In this document: in pieces, positions 17,772-26,007 of the stretch
Layout: each line of letters begins with the position of its first letter
Numbering within the stretch: the stretch's first letter is position 1
Made by a program: the position numbers and the translations under genes
The notes under the pieces: model-generated
What the model saw: the letters and a program-made list of their open reading frames with translations, nothing else
Database searches by the model: none
Told to the model about the DNA's origin: nothing
Origin: Polyangia bacterium
GTDB taxonomy: Bacteria; Myxococcota_A; Polyangia; Fen-1088
Length of the DNA: 64,000 nt
Assembly (NCBI GenBank): GCA_036268875.1
Contig: DATATI010000046.1
Location: 26,094 to 90,093 of the forward strand
Reading direction: 5' to 3'

Positions 17772-19798
17772 AGCCGGCCAGTCGCGTCCGCTGGTTGAAC
17801 CTGCTGGGATTGGGCGCGGCGTTGACAATCGTCGGGTGCGCCTTCGATCCGCAATTGCCGAACGCCCGTTATCAGTGCACCCCGAACAGCACGCAATGCC
17901 CGGACGGATTTCTGTGCGTGCAGGTGCCCGGCCTTCGCTTGGAAGACGGCAATCCGCTGTCCGTTTGCTGCCAGGCGGGAAACTGCCAGAGCGGCCTCGA
18001 TCAAAACGGCAAGCCCAAAGAGCCGGTGATCGGGCGCGACATGATCGCTCCCTTTGATTTTGACGCCAATCCCACCACGCCGGCGGACGGCGGCAGCGGC
18101 GGCAACGCCCCCAATGACGCCGCGATCAACTCGCCGGAGGCTTCGGCGTCGGGCGGCAGCGACGGTGCGGGCGGCAGCGGCGGCAATGGGGCCGGCACGG
18201 GCGGCGCCCCCGGCGGATCGCCGGACGCCAACATGATCGGCAACGACGCGTCCGTCGCCGACCATCCGATCGACACCATCACTGACACCGCCGCCCCCGA
18301 TCTGCCCGAGCCTCCCCGCTGCGGCAATGGCGTGGTTGATCCAGGCGAGACGTGCGATCCCGCCGCCAGTTGCCCGACGACCTGTCCGTGGACGGTCTGC
18401 CAGCGCCGCCGGCTGTCGGGCAGCCCCGGCCTGTGTACGGCCGTCTGTGTGGACGACGGGGTTCAAGGTCAGTGCGCGAACAACGACGGTTGCTGTCCGT
18501 CTGGCTGCAACGCCAACAACGACAGTGACTGCAAGCCCACCTGTGGCAATGGCGTGATCGAACAAGGCGAGGTTTGCGACGGTAACTGCCCGACCAGCTG
18601 CGCGCCCCTCGGCTGCACGAAACAACGCCTGCAAGGCTCCGGCTGCGCCGCAAAATGCGTGAGTGACGGATTGCAGACCGTCTGCCAGGACAACGACGAC
18701 TGCTGTCCGGGAACGGCCAACAACTGCAACGCCACCAACGACAAGGAATGCGCGGCGGTCTGCGGTAACGGCGTTATCGAATCAGGCGAGCACTGCGATC
18801 CGGTGACCAGCTGCCAGACCCAGCTGGCCGCCTGCGTGTCCGACAAGATGACGGTCAAGACCCGCCAGGGCAGCGCCAGCGACTGCACGTTCCAGTGCAC
18901 CAGCACCGCCCGCACCTGCGTCAGCGGCGACGGTTATTGCCCCGACGGCTGCCGCCGCCCGCAGGACGACGACTGCCCGAAGGAACCCGGCGAGATGTGT
19001 TCAGCGGGCAGCGATTGCCGGCTGGGGTTCTGTCACGACGCGGTTTGCTGCGACAGCGCCTGCACCGGCAGCTGCCAATCTTGCGATCTGCCCGGCCACG
19101 TCGGCACCTGCTCGCCTTTCGATTTTTCTGCCGACAACAGCAACTGCGGATCGTGCGGCACGGTGTGCTCGAACAATCACGTGACGCCCAGCTGCGCCGG
19201 CGGCGTTTGCGGCGGCGCCTGCCAGACGGGATGGACCGACTGTAACAAGAACAAGCAGACCGACGGCTGCGAGATCAACACCGCGGCCAGCGCCACCGAC
19301 TGTGGCACCTGCGGCACCGTCTGTCCGTACGGCGTCTGTCAGAACGGCAATTGCGCCGCCACCAAGTGGGGCTTCCCCAATCCCAACACCACCTCGGAGA
19401 ACCGGGGCGCGAACGCGGTGATGGGAATGAAGGTGACCATCGGAACCGCCGGCCGAATCGCGGCCCTGGGCCTTCGCACGGTCACCGGAGCGGTGCACGT
19501 CAGGCTGGCCGTTTACACCGACAACCTCGGCGCGCCGAACGCGCTGGTGATTCAGACCGGCGAGCTTTTGTCCGTGGCCAACGGCGCCACCGAGGGGACG
19601 GTTCCGTTGACCAGCGTCGCCGCCGGCGACTATTGGTTCTTCTTCGTGTCGGACGCCGTCCTGCGCGTGAACACCGAAGCCCCCACCACGGCCTGGTGGT
19701 TCGCCACTCAAACTTATGGAACTCTGCCTGCCACGGCACCGCCTTTGATGACTGTCACGCAAGCGTTCGCCGATCTCTACGTCGTCACCGTTCCCTGA
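17768..19798 (+). CDS. Cys-rich lipoprotein with myxobacterial CGNGV repeats
   Basis: About 676 aa from TTG 17768 (TTGA overlap with the upstream stop); this start gives a basic N-terminus and a lipobox IVGC. A Gly/Ala/Asp-rich linker occupies about residues 105-180. Three repeats of the myxobacterial Cys-rich type follow (CGNGVVDPGETCD, CGNGVIEQGEVCD, CGNGVIESGEHCD), then further Cys-rich modules (DCRLGFCHDAVCCDSACTG, NCGSCGTVC twice). The last 150 residues are Cys-poor and resemble a jelly-roll-like beta domain (KVTIGTAGRIAALGLRTVTG, HVRLAVYTDN, GDYWFFFVSD). Likely displayed on the outer membrane as the downstream member of the kinase/TPR operon. Confidence 0.85.
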   Translation: MKPASRVRWLNLLGLGAALTIVGCAFDPQLPNARYQCTPNSTQCPDGFLCVQVPGLRLEDGNPLSVCCQAGNCQSGLDQNGKPKEPVIGRDMIAPFDFDANPTTPADGGSGGNAPNDAAINSPEASASGGSDGAGGSGGNGAGTGGAPGGSPDANMIGNDASVADHPIDTITDTAAPDLPEPPRCGNGVVDPGETCDPAASCPTTCPWTVCQRRRLSGSPGLCTAVCVDDGVQGQCANNDGCCPSGCNANNDSDCKPTCGNGVIEQGEVCDGNCPTSCAPLGCTKQRLQGSGCAAKCVSDGLQTVCQDNDDCCPGTANNCNATNDKECAAVCGNGVIESGEHCDPVTSCQTQLAACVSDKMTVKTRQGSASDCTFQCTSTARTCVSGDGYCPDGCRRPQDDDCPKEPGEMCSAGSDCRLGFCHDAVCCDSACTGSCQSCDLPGHVGTCSPFDFSADNSNCGSCGTVCSNNHVTPSCAGGVCGGACQTGWTDCNKNKQTDGCEINTAASATDCGTCGTVCPYGVCQNGNCAATKWGFPNPNTTSENRGANAVMGMKVTIGTAGRIAALGLRTVTGAVHVRLAVYTDNLGAPNALVIQTGELLSVANGATEGTVPLTSVAAGDYWFFFVSDAVLRVNTEAPTTAWWFATQTYGTLPATAPPLMTVTQAFADLYVVTVP

Positions 19799-19849
19799 GC
19801 CGTCTCATCCCGCCGCCCATCCCTGTCACCGTCACCCAAGGAGCGTTCC

Positions 19850-20902
19850 ATGACTTGCCCTGATATTTACCTTGGACCCAGCCGCCTGCAGGCTCCCCCG
19901 ACGCCGTTCTGGACCAACCCGGCCATCGCGCCGCCCAGCGATTCGCTGACCCAGGGATCGGCGGTGACGATCCAGGTGACGGCCAGGAACCACGGCACCG
20001 ACGACGCGCCGTCGACGCAGGCCGAACTGTATTGGTCGGATCCGACGACCGGATTCATGGCGGTGGCGGCGAACCTGATCGGCAGTTACAACTTTCCGTC
20101 GATCCTGGGCGCCACCACCATCCCGGCCATGGACGGCGAGGTGGCCGTCAACTTTCCCTGGACGCCGCCCGCCGCGGCCGTCACCACCAACGGCGGCCAC
20201 GTCTGTTTGCTGGCCCGCCTGCACAACCTGACCCCGCCTTCCGGGGCGACCTGCGCGGAGCAGATTTATTCGGCGGATCCACCGACCGATCCGCTGTCCG
20301 CCATTCACAACATTCACGTCTACGCGCCGCCTGGACCTCCGCCTCCTCCGCCCGCCGGTGGTGGTGGTGGCGGCGGCAACCGAAGAATGTTTTTTGCCTT
20401 CGCCGCCACCAATACCTTGCGCGATCGCGAAGACACCAAGCTGCTGGTCCGTGTACTGGATCCCGCCAAGGACCGCGCGCACCTGGAAGCGCTGATCGCC
20501 TCGGGCGCGCTGGGCCGGACGTCGTCGCGCTGCTGTGTGAAGTTCGGTCTGCCGAAAGCGGTCCTGGTCGCCGAAGGACGCGAGCGCGTGGTCGTCGCCC
20601 CCGAACACCTGGCCGCCGCCCGCAGCGACGCCCACGTCTGCGTCCCGCGCCTCGGCCGCCTGGGCCCGCTGAACGCGGAGCGAGCGAAGGTGCTGGTCGC
20701 GCCGGGGACCAGTTTTATGGAACCGCGTGGCGCCCACGACTTGAAATTGATCCCCGGCGAGCTGCGCCAGATCATCATCCAGGTCGAGCCCTGCGATCGC
20801 GACAACGTCATCTACGCCGTCGAGGTGGATCATCGCTCCAGCGATGGACACCCCATCGGCGGGCTGGTGGTGGTCTTCGTGCCGCCGCAGAATTTCTTCT
20901 AG
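19850..20902 (+). CDS. Two-domain protein with Pro/Gly linker, N-terminal CARDB-like fold
   Basis: 350 aa with RBS AAGGAG before ATG 19850. No signal peptide. The N-terminal 150 residues look like a beta-sandwich of the CARDB type (AVTIQVTARNHGTDDAPSTQAELYWSD; GGHVCLLARLHN). Then come runs of Pro (PPPPPP) and Gly (GGGGGGG), and a C-terminal domain of about 170 residues (MFFAFAATNTLRDRED; SSRCCVKFGLPKAVLVAEGRE) that I do not recognise. It starts 51 bases after the Cys-rich lipoprotein gene and is followed by a likely terminator, so it may be the last gene of the kinase operon. Confidence 0.75.
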   Translation: MTCPDIYLGPSRLQAPPTPFWTNPAIAPPSDSLTQGSAVTIQVTARNHGTDDAPSTQAELYWSDPTTGFMAVAANLIGSYNFPSILGATTIPAMDGEVAVNFPWTPPAAAVTTNGGHVCLLARLHNLTPPSGATCAEQIYSADPPTDPLSAIHNIHVYAPPGPPPPPPAGGGGGGGNRRMFFAFAATNTLRDREDTKLLVRVLDPAKDRAHLEALIASGALGRTSSRCCVKFGLPKAVLVAEGRERVVVAPEHLAAARSDAHVCVPRLGRLGPLNAERAKVLVAPGTSFMEPRGAHDLKLIPGELRQIIIQVEPCDRDNVIYAVEVDHRSSDGHPIGGLVVVFVPPQNFF

Positions 20903-20922
20903 GCCGGCGACCCACAGAATCG

Positions 20923-20951
20923 GGGCGGGCGAGAAAACCCGCCCGTTATTT
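20923..20951 (+). terminator. Probable Rho-independent terminator
   Basis: GGGCGGG (20923-20929) and CCCGCCC (20938-20944) form a 7-base stem with an 8-base A-rich loop, followed by GTTATTT. It sits 20 bases after the CARDB-like gene and before the TonB-dependent receptor gene. The T-tract is short, so strength is uncertain. Confidence 0.6.
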
Positions 20952-20988
20952 CCTGGCGTGTTATGAGCGGACACGCCTTTTCAGAATC

Positions 20989-23562
20989 ATGCTACCGCTG
21001 CTCTTCATGCTTCGGGTTCGCCGCCGGCCCGTCGGAATCGCCGCTGGTCTCGTCCTGGGCGTTGTTCTCAGCGGCGCGGCGGCGCGCGCCCAGACGGACG
21101 GCGGCGCACCGTTGGCGGCGGCACCGCCGGCCGAGACGCTGACCGCACCGACGCTGACCGCTCACCCGGAGGCGCCCTATCCCGCCGACGCGCTGGCAAC
21201 AAAAGTCGAAGGCAACGTCGGCCTGGAGTTGGATCTCGACGCCGCCGGCCATGTCACGGGCGTTCGGGTGACGGCGCCGGCCGGCCACGGCTTCGACGAA
21301 GCGGCGGTGGAAGCCGCGCGACACTTCATCTTCCAGCCGGCCATGCGGCAAGGCGTCCCGGTGGCTTCGACAGTGCGGTTCACCTACGAATTCCATCTGC
21401 CGCGTCCCTCGCCCACGCCGCCGCCACCGGCCGCGCCTCCGCCGGCACCGGCGCCCGGCGAAGGAGCTCACGGCGGCCCTACCCAATCGACGCAGGTGCT
21501 GGCCTCAAAGCCGATCAGCGCTGCCTCTTCGTTCTCGGTGCAGGATCGCGATTTTCAACTGCGGCCCATCGCCAGCGTGCAGGACATCCTGCGCGTGACA
21601 CCCGGGCTGGTGATGGTCCAGCACTCGGGCGGCGGCAAGGCGAACCAGTATTTTCTGCGCGGCTTCGACGCCGACCACGGCACCGACCTGGCACTGTCGA
21701 TCGACGGCGTGCCGATCAACCTGGTGTCGCACGCGCACGGCCAGGGATTCGCCGACACCAACTTCATCATTCCCGAGGTGGTGGAACGCGTGGAGATCAC
21801 CAAGGGCCCTTACTTCGCCAACCAGGGTGACTTTGCCACCGCCGGCGCGGTCAATATGGTTTCGCGCGACGCCTTCGAACACAGCGCAGCGGCCCTGGGT
21901 CTGGTGGATTCGCCCGGCCATGGTTCGGCCGGGTATCGTGGCTTGCTCATCGCCAGCCCCCGATTCGACGACCTCCCCCTGCAGGCCACTTTCGCCGCAG
22001 AGATCGGCCGGTCGAACGGCCCCTTCGACAACCCGGAAGGCTGGGACAAGTACAAGCTATTCAACAAGCTGACGGTCCACCCGACGCCGGTCTCCAGCGT
22101 TTCGCTGACCGAGGTGAGTTACGCCAGCAACTGGCACGGCTCGGGCCAGATCCCGGCGCGCGCCGTCAACCAGGGGCTCATCACCCGCTTTGGCTCGCTG
22201 GATCCCGACGAAGGCGGCAACACCGCCCGCCATCAGCTGGCCTTGAGTTACCGCCTGCGGCCCTCCGACACCAGCGACCTGCGGGTGATGGCCTATGTCG
22301 GCACGTATCGATTCAATCTGTTCTCGAATTTCACGCTCTATCTCCGCGATCCGATCGACGGCGACGAGATCGAACAGATCGATCGCCGCACGTTCTACGG
22401 CGGCAAGTTGAGTTACCGGATCGTGCACCGCCTGCGCGCCGTCACGTTCGATTCAACCATCGGCGCCGACACCCGCAGCGACGATATCCAAGAAGAACTG
22501 TGGGACACCGTGCACCGCCAGCAGACCACCGCGGTGCGCAGCAACGACGTCCACGAGACGTTCATCGGCGCCTACCTCAACGAAGAGATCACGCCCTCCC
22601 GCTGGCTGCGTGCCGACGTCGGCGGCCGCGCTGATCTGCTGTCGTTCGCCGTCGACAACCGACTGGCGACAAGCGATCCCACCGCGCCGGCCAGCGGCGT
22701 CGACAGCGCGCACCAGTTCAGCCCGAAGGCGAGCTTGATCGTCACCCCGCTGGATCGCCCCCATGTGCAGCTGGATGTCTACGCCAACTACGGCCACGGT
22801 TTTCATTCCAACGACGTGCGCGGCGTGTTTGCCCAGCCGGCGGTGACTCCCCTGGCGCGCGCCAAAGGCGAAGAGGTCGGCAGCCGCGCCCGGTTTTTTG
22901 GCCGTTGGGATCTGGCGGCCGCCGTTTGGCAGCTGGATCTGGCCAGCGAGACGGTGTGGAACGGCGACGACGGCACCACCGCTGTCAGTGACCCCACCAA
23001 CCGCAAAGGGATCGAGATCGAAAGCCGATACGAAGTGACGCCCTGGCTGGCCGCCGATATGGAACTGACCTTCACCCGGTCGCACTTCACCACCGACCGG
23101 GAAAACGGCGGCGGCTTGGCCCTGGCCCCGAAGAAGACCTGGGCCGGCGGGCTGGCCGGACGTCACGCCATCGGGCCCGGCGTGGCCAGGGCGGGCCTGC
23201 GTTTCTACGGCATCGGCGATCGCCCCGCCACCGACGACGGCGCACTGATCGCGCCGGGTTTCACCCAGTTCGATCTGCACGTTGGCTATCGACACCGCTG
23301 GTTTGATATCGCCTTCGACATCGAGAATCTGCTGAACGGCGACTTCCGTTCGGCGCAATTCGCCACTGTCAGCCGGCTGCGCAACGAGCCCGCGGTGGGC
23401 GCGCCGGTGCCGCCGCAATTTTCGTGCGGCAGCAACGCCAGGCCGGCCGCAGCGCCCGGCGGTGGTCCGGCAGGCGGGCGGTTCTTCGGGTGCGAAGACG
23501 TCAACTACACGCCGGCGTACCCGCTGACGGTGCGGCTGATGGCGACGATCTTTCTCGACTGA
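20989..23562 (+). CDS. TonB-dependent receptor with N-terminal TonB C-terminal domain
   Basis: About 857 aa from ATG 20989 (ATG 21007 also fits). After the signal peptide (GIAAGLVLGVVLSGAAARAQ) residues about 55-135 match the TonB C-terminal fold: PYPADALATKVEGNVGLELDLDAAGHV and FDEAAVEAARHFIFQPA. A Pro-rich linker leads to a plug domain (SVQDILRVTPGLVMVQHSGG, FLRGFDADHGTDLALSIDGVPIN, VERVEITKGP) and a barrel that ends in a Phe-poor strand (VRLMATIFLD). The receptor imports an unknown ligand such as a metal chelate or glycan across the outer membrane. No dedicated ExbBD or inner-membrane transporter is adjacent. A terminator precedes it, so it is probably transcribed from its own promoter. 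Confidence 0.92.
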   Translation: MLPLLFMLRVRRRPVGIAAGLVLGVVLSGAAARAQTDGGAPLAAAPPAETLTAPTLTAHPEAPYPADALATKVEGNVGLELDLDAAGHVTGVRVTAPAGHGFDEAAVEAARHFIFQPAMRQGVPVASTVRFTYEFHLPRPSPTPPPPAAPPPAPAPGEGAHGGPTQSTQVLASKPISAASSFSVQDRDFQLRPIASVQDILRVTPGLVMVQHSGGGKANQYFLRGFDADHGTDLALSIDGVPINLVSHAHGQGFADTNFIIPEVVERVEITKGPYFANQGDFATAGAVNMVSRDAFEHSAAALGLVDSPGHGSAGYRGLLIASPRFDDLPLQATFAAEIGRSNGPFDNPEGWDKYKLFNKLTVHPTPVSSVSLTEVSYASNWHGSGQIPARAVNQGLITRFGSLDPDEGGNTARHQLALSYRLRPSDTSDLRVMAYVGTYRFNLFSNFTLYLRDPIDGDEIEQIDRRTFYGGKLSYRIVHRLRAVTFDSTIGADTRSDDIQEELWDTVHRQQTTAVRSNDVHETFIGAYLNEEITPSRWLRADVGGRADLLSFAVDNRLATSDPTAPASGVDSAHQFSPKASLIVTPLDRPHVQLDVYANYGHGFHSNDVRGVFAQPAVTPLARAKGEEVGSRARFFGRWDLAAAVWQLDLASETVWNGDDGTTAVSDPTNRKGIEIESRYEVTPWLAADMELTFTRSHFTTDRENGGGLALAPKKTWAGGLAGRHAIGPGVARAGLRFYGIGDRPATDDGALIAPGFTQFDLHVGYRHRWFDIAFDIENLLNGDFRSAQFATVSRLRNEPAVGAPVPPQFSCGSNARPAAAPGGGPAGGRFFGCEDVNYTPAYPLTVRLMATIFLD

Positions 23563-23630
23563 CGCGGGCGGGGTGGGCCCACCCGACGGGATTGCCGGCA
23601 CTGTCGAAAGTCAGCCGACGATGCGGACTT

Positions 23631-23825
23631 TTATTGACCGGACTTGGCGGAGCCGGGTGTCGGACCGCTGCCGGGCGGACGAGGCTGACCCGGGCGGGCA
23701 AATCCCGGCGAGCTCCAACCGGTTCGCCGCTTGCGAAAGGAACTCTTGGTGGTGGGCGGCGCGGCCTGCTCACGCGCCGCTTGTTGCGCGATGATGGCGG
23801 CCCGTTTGTCTTCGCCTTTACCCAC
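23631..23825 (-). CDS. Small basic hypothetical protein
   Basis: About 64 aa from GTG 23825, which overlaps the stop of the upstream gene (GTGGGTAA), or 74 aa from TTG 23855. The N-terminal half is helical and charged (GKGEDKRAAIIAQQAAREQ); the rest is basic and rich in Pro, Gly and Ser (KSSFRKRRTGW). No family recognised. The overlap with the upstream gene is the main reason to call it. Confidence 0.4.
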   Translation of the reverse strand: MGKGEDKRAAIIAQQAAREQAAPPTTKSSFRKRRTGWSSPGFARPGQPRPPGSGPTPGSAKSGQ

Positions 23826-24093
23826 GATCGATCTCGTGATCTTTGAAGGAGACAACCGGAAGACGCGCCGAGGCCGGCGTCAGCGCGAGAACCTCTAGCC
23901 CTTTGAGGTGCTTCTTCGCTTTCACCGCACGAACCAAAAGCGCCACCAGAACCGGCGAGGCCATCGCTTCGTCGCCGTCGATGTCAGGGAGAGCCGCCAC
24001 CGCAGCGTCAAGATCGTTCCGCGCGTCGTCCAGATTCTTGCGCGCAGCGGCGACCTCCGCGGCCCCGCCGCGCTCCCGTCCTTTGGTCTCCAT
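23818..24093 (-). CDS. Small helical hypothetical protein behind the duplicated leader
   Basis: 91 aa from ATG 24093, which follows a strong Shine-Dalgarno (CGGAGGACACC). The first 35 residues look like an Ala/Asp-rich amphipathic helix (AARKNLDDARNDLDAAVAAL); later residues are hydrophobic then basic. No family recognised. Its 5' leader is nearly identical to that of the divergent HPF/RaiA-like gene at 24391, which suggests the two are co-regulated. Confidence 0.6.
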   Translation of the reverse strand: METKGRERGGAAEVAAARKNLDDARNDLDAAVAALPDIDGDEAMASPVLVALLVRAVKAKKHLKGLEVLALTPASARLPVVSFKDHEIDRG

Positions 24094-24136
24094 GGTGTCC
24101 TCCGTTGGCGGGGTCCACCAGGTCGCTACGCTGGCC
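24091..24136 (-). promoter_or_regulatory. Duplicated 5' leader, copy A (with possible SD-sequestering stem)
   Basis: Read on the minus strand, this segment begins GGCCAGCGTAGCGACCTGG and runs through the Shine-Dalgarno GGAGGA to the start codon. It matches 24350-24393 on the plus strand at all but about five positions over 46 bases. CCAG can pair with CTGG (a small hairpin with the one loop substitution), or TGGTG (24120-24116) can pair with CACCA (24097-24093), which would put the Shine-Dalgarno in the loop and pair the A of the start codon. The two pairings share bases and exclude each other. Confidence 0.5.
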
Positions 24137-24349
24137 GCACATTCAATCGTCACTCCGCGACGGCGATTGTAGCTAATACCTACACGGCAGGTGTTGGTTG
24201 CGCAAGGAAGGTTGGCAGAATCTTGGCTGCTAGCGGCGTCGATCGCCTGCAAAACCCTTACCGCCCACGGAAACGTTCCTTGCCAACGGTGGTCGCGTGG
24301 AGTAGCAATTCACGGCTGCAGTCCGGTGTGGATTGGCCTGCAGATGATT

Positions 24350-24393
24350 GGCCAGCCTAGCGACCTGGTGGACCCGCCTCGGAGGACACCATG
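24350..24393 (+). promoter_or_regulatory. Duplicated 5' leader, copy B (with possible SD-sequestering stem)
   Basis: Inverted copy of the leader at 24091-24136, placed before the HPF/RaiA-like gene. TGGTG (24366-24370) and CACCA (24387-24391) can close a stem around the Shine-Dalgarno GGAGGA at 24381-24386. The similarity ends at the start codon and upstream of GGCCAGC, so the conserved unit is the untranslated leader itself and not the coding region. Confidence 0.5.
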
Positions 24394-24777
24394 GAAAACG
24401 TTGTTGGCTGCCAGATAACTTTTGCTGGCATGGACGGCACAGAGCCGGTCCGGACCGAGATCCACGCCTGGCTCTTGCGTCTCGGCCTGCAAATGGCCCA
24501 GGTGAAAAACGCCCATGTCTTTGTCGAGGGTGTTGACGAAAATCGCAAGCTTCGCGCGCACCGGGTGCGAATGGATCTGTCCATGCTGGACGGCGCGGCG
24601 GTGACTGTGGCGCACGATCATCCGGCCAATGGCTCTCACGAAGACGTCTTTGTGGCCGTTCGCAATGCATTTCGGGCGGCGCGCCGTGAATTGGAAGAGT
24701 GGGGAAAAAAGCGCTCGTCGGTCGAGCCGATCGACACCACCGTCGGCGGCCCGGCCATCGTTCTGACGCCGTCTTAA
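24391..24777 (+). CDS. HPF/RaiA-family ribosome-associated protein
   Basis: 128 aa. The sequence has the features of the S30AE/HPF fold: ITFAGMDGTEPVRTEIHAW at the start, a central strand AHVFVEG, LRAHRVRMDLSMLDGAAVTV, and the acidic HEDVFVAVRNAFRAARRELEEW helix seen in this family. Such proteins bind the small ribosomal subunit and slow translation in stress or stationary phase, or resemble those that do. It lacks the long C-terminal dimerisation domain of long HPF. The protease-like gene starts 17 bases after its stop, so the two are probably co-transcribed. Confidence 0.82.
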   Translation: MENVVGCQITFAGMDGTEPVRTEIHAWLLRLGLQMAQVKNAHVFVEGVDENRKLRAHRVRMDLSMLDGAAVTVAHDHPANGSHEDVFVAVRNAFRAARRELEEWGKKRSSVEPIDTTVGGPAIVLTPS

Positions 24778-24793
24778 CCGGGTCCCACCAAGG

Positions 24794-25651
24794 ATGCCCA
24801 TCGTCGATGCTCGCTATGACCGAGGGCAGTTCTTCATACCGCTCAGTCTCAACGGCTCGATGCCCCATCATTTCATCCTCGACACCGGGGCCGGAATCAG
24901 CGCCATCGACGCCGCGCTGGCCGTCAACCTGGAGCTTCCCATCATCGGGCGCACAGAGCTGGCTGGTACGGGTGGCGTGTTCGACGTCGACAAGGTCCGC
25001 ATCGGCCGCATGCAGCCGCTGCGACGCGGGCGCGGTGTCGATGAACTGGCCTGGTACGGCCTGACGCCGACGGTGCAGGACCTCAGCGCCTTCGTCATTC
25101 CGGGCATCGACGTGGGCGAAGCGGGACTGCTAGGAAATGACTATCTGCAAAGCTTCATCCTGCAGATGCAGTTCAACCCGCCGCTGCTGGAGATCACCCG
25201 TCCCACCGGTTTTTTTCCGCCGGGCACCGACCCGCAACGATTCATTCCGTTTTCTCTCGACCGAAACACCATCGTTCGCGTCAAGGCGACTCTCGACGGC
25301 TGGATGGAAACGGAGCTTCGGTTCGACACCGGCAGCGCCACCATGACCATCGAAGGACCGTACCTGAACATCACCCGCACCATGTGGCAGGCGCTGTGCG
25401 CCCGCCATCCCGAATACCGGGTTCATCATCAGCTGGTGGCCAACGGCATCGGTGGCCCGGTCGAGCTGGACGTCGGACGCGTCAGCCGATTTGATCTGGG
25501 CCCGCTGCACTTTGGCGAGACCAGCGTGGTGATCCAGCCGCCCTCAGGAATCTTCGCCAGCCCCGATGCCATCGGTTTCGTCGCGTTGAATCTGTTCGAG
25601 GGGGATCAATGGCTGACTTTCGATTACCCTAACGGACGGCTTTATCTGTGA
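24794..25651 (+). CDS. Retropepsin-like aspartic protease with two DTG motifs
   Basis: 285 aa, no signal peptide. Two retropepsin-like halves are visible: the first with FILDTGAGISAID at about residue 30, the second with LRFDTGSATMTIEG at about residue 177. Each D-T-G is the catalytic Asp motif of the pepsin/retropepsin fold, and hydrophobic-Gly segments (VGEAGLLGNDYL; AIGFVALNLFEGDQWLTFDY) follow each as expected. If both halves pair in one chain it would be a complete bilobal aspartic protease. It is cytosolic by prediction, and no substrate can be proposed. The next gene starts 17 bases downstream. Confidence 0.75.
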   Translation: MPIVDARYDRGQFFIPLSLNGSMPHHFILDTGAGISAIDAALAVNLELPIIGRTELAGTGGVFDVDKVRIGRMQPLRRGRGVDELAWYGLTPTVQDLSAFVIPGIDVGEAGLLGNDYLQSFILQMQFNPPLLEITRPTGFFPPGTDPQRFIPFSLDRNTIVRVKATLDGWMETELRFDTGSATMTIEGPYLNITRTMWQALCARHPEYRVHHQLVANGIGGPVELDVGRVSRFDLGPLHFGETSVVIQPPSGIFASPDAIGFVALNLFEGDQWLTFDYPNGRLYL

Positions 25652-25668
25652 CACCAGGAGAATGCGGA

Positions 25669-25860
25669 ATGTCTTCCAAGGATCGTGTGACCGTGGCCAG
25701 CGAAAAGGCTGATTTCATCGCCGACCGGATCGGCCTCGGCATCCCCGCGCCCGAGGGCGAAGTGCGCGAGCTGGCCCGGCTCCTGCGCCAGATCGCCGCC
25801 GAGATCGGCGCCGGTCCCAAACGGCCCGGCGTGGTCCGCCCCTTCAGCCTGCGGCGATAG
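25669..25860 (+). CDS. Small hypothetical protein
   Basis: 63 aa from ATG 25669, with AGGAGAA shortly upstream; GTG 25648 overlaps the preceding stop and is an alternative. Charged, mostly helical (KADFIADRIGL; EGEVRELARLLRQIAAEIGAG) with a basic end. No family recognised. Probably the last gene of the unit with the HPF-like and protease-like genes. Confidence 0.6.
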   Translation: MSSKDRVTVASEKADFIADRIGLGIPAPEGEVRELARLLRQIAAEIGAGPKRPGVVRPFSLRR

Positions 25861-25974
25861 GCGCGGCAGAGGCCACTGCCAGAAACGCTTCTTGCATATA
25901 CCGGGCCCCCGGCATAGGGTGTGGCGGTCAACAGGCGCTTTGGCCTGTGCTCCCAGAAGACAACACCGGCATGA

Positions 25975-26007
25975 CGAACTGGTGATTCCACGCGGAGGAT
26001 CCCAGTG
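25975..26007 (+). promoter_or_regulatory. rpoZ leader, weak relative of the duplicated leader
   Basis: CGAACTGGTGATTCCACG then CGGAGGAT before GTG 26005 resembles the leaders at 24091 and 24350. ACTGG (25978-25982) can pair with CCAGT (26002-26006), again placing GGAGGA in the loop and reaching into the start codon, but with a different base pairing from the other copies. Short stem; inference only. Confidence 0.35.
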
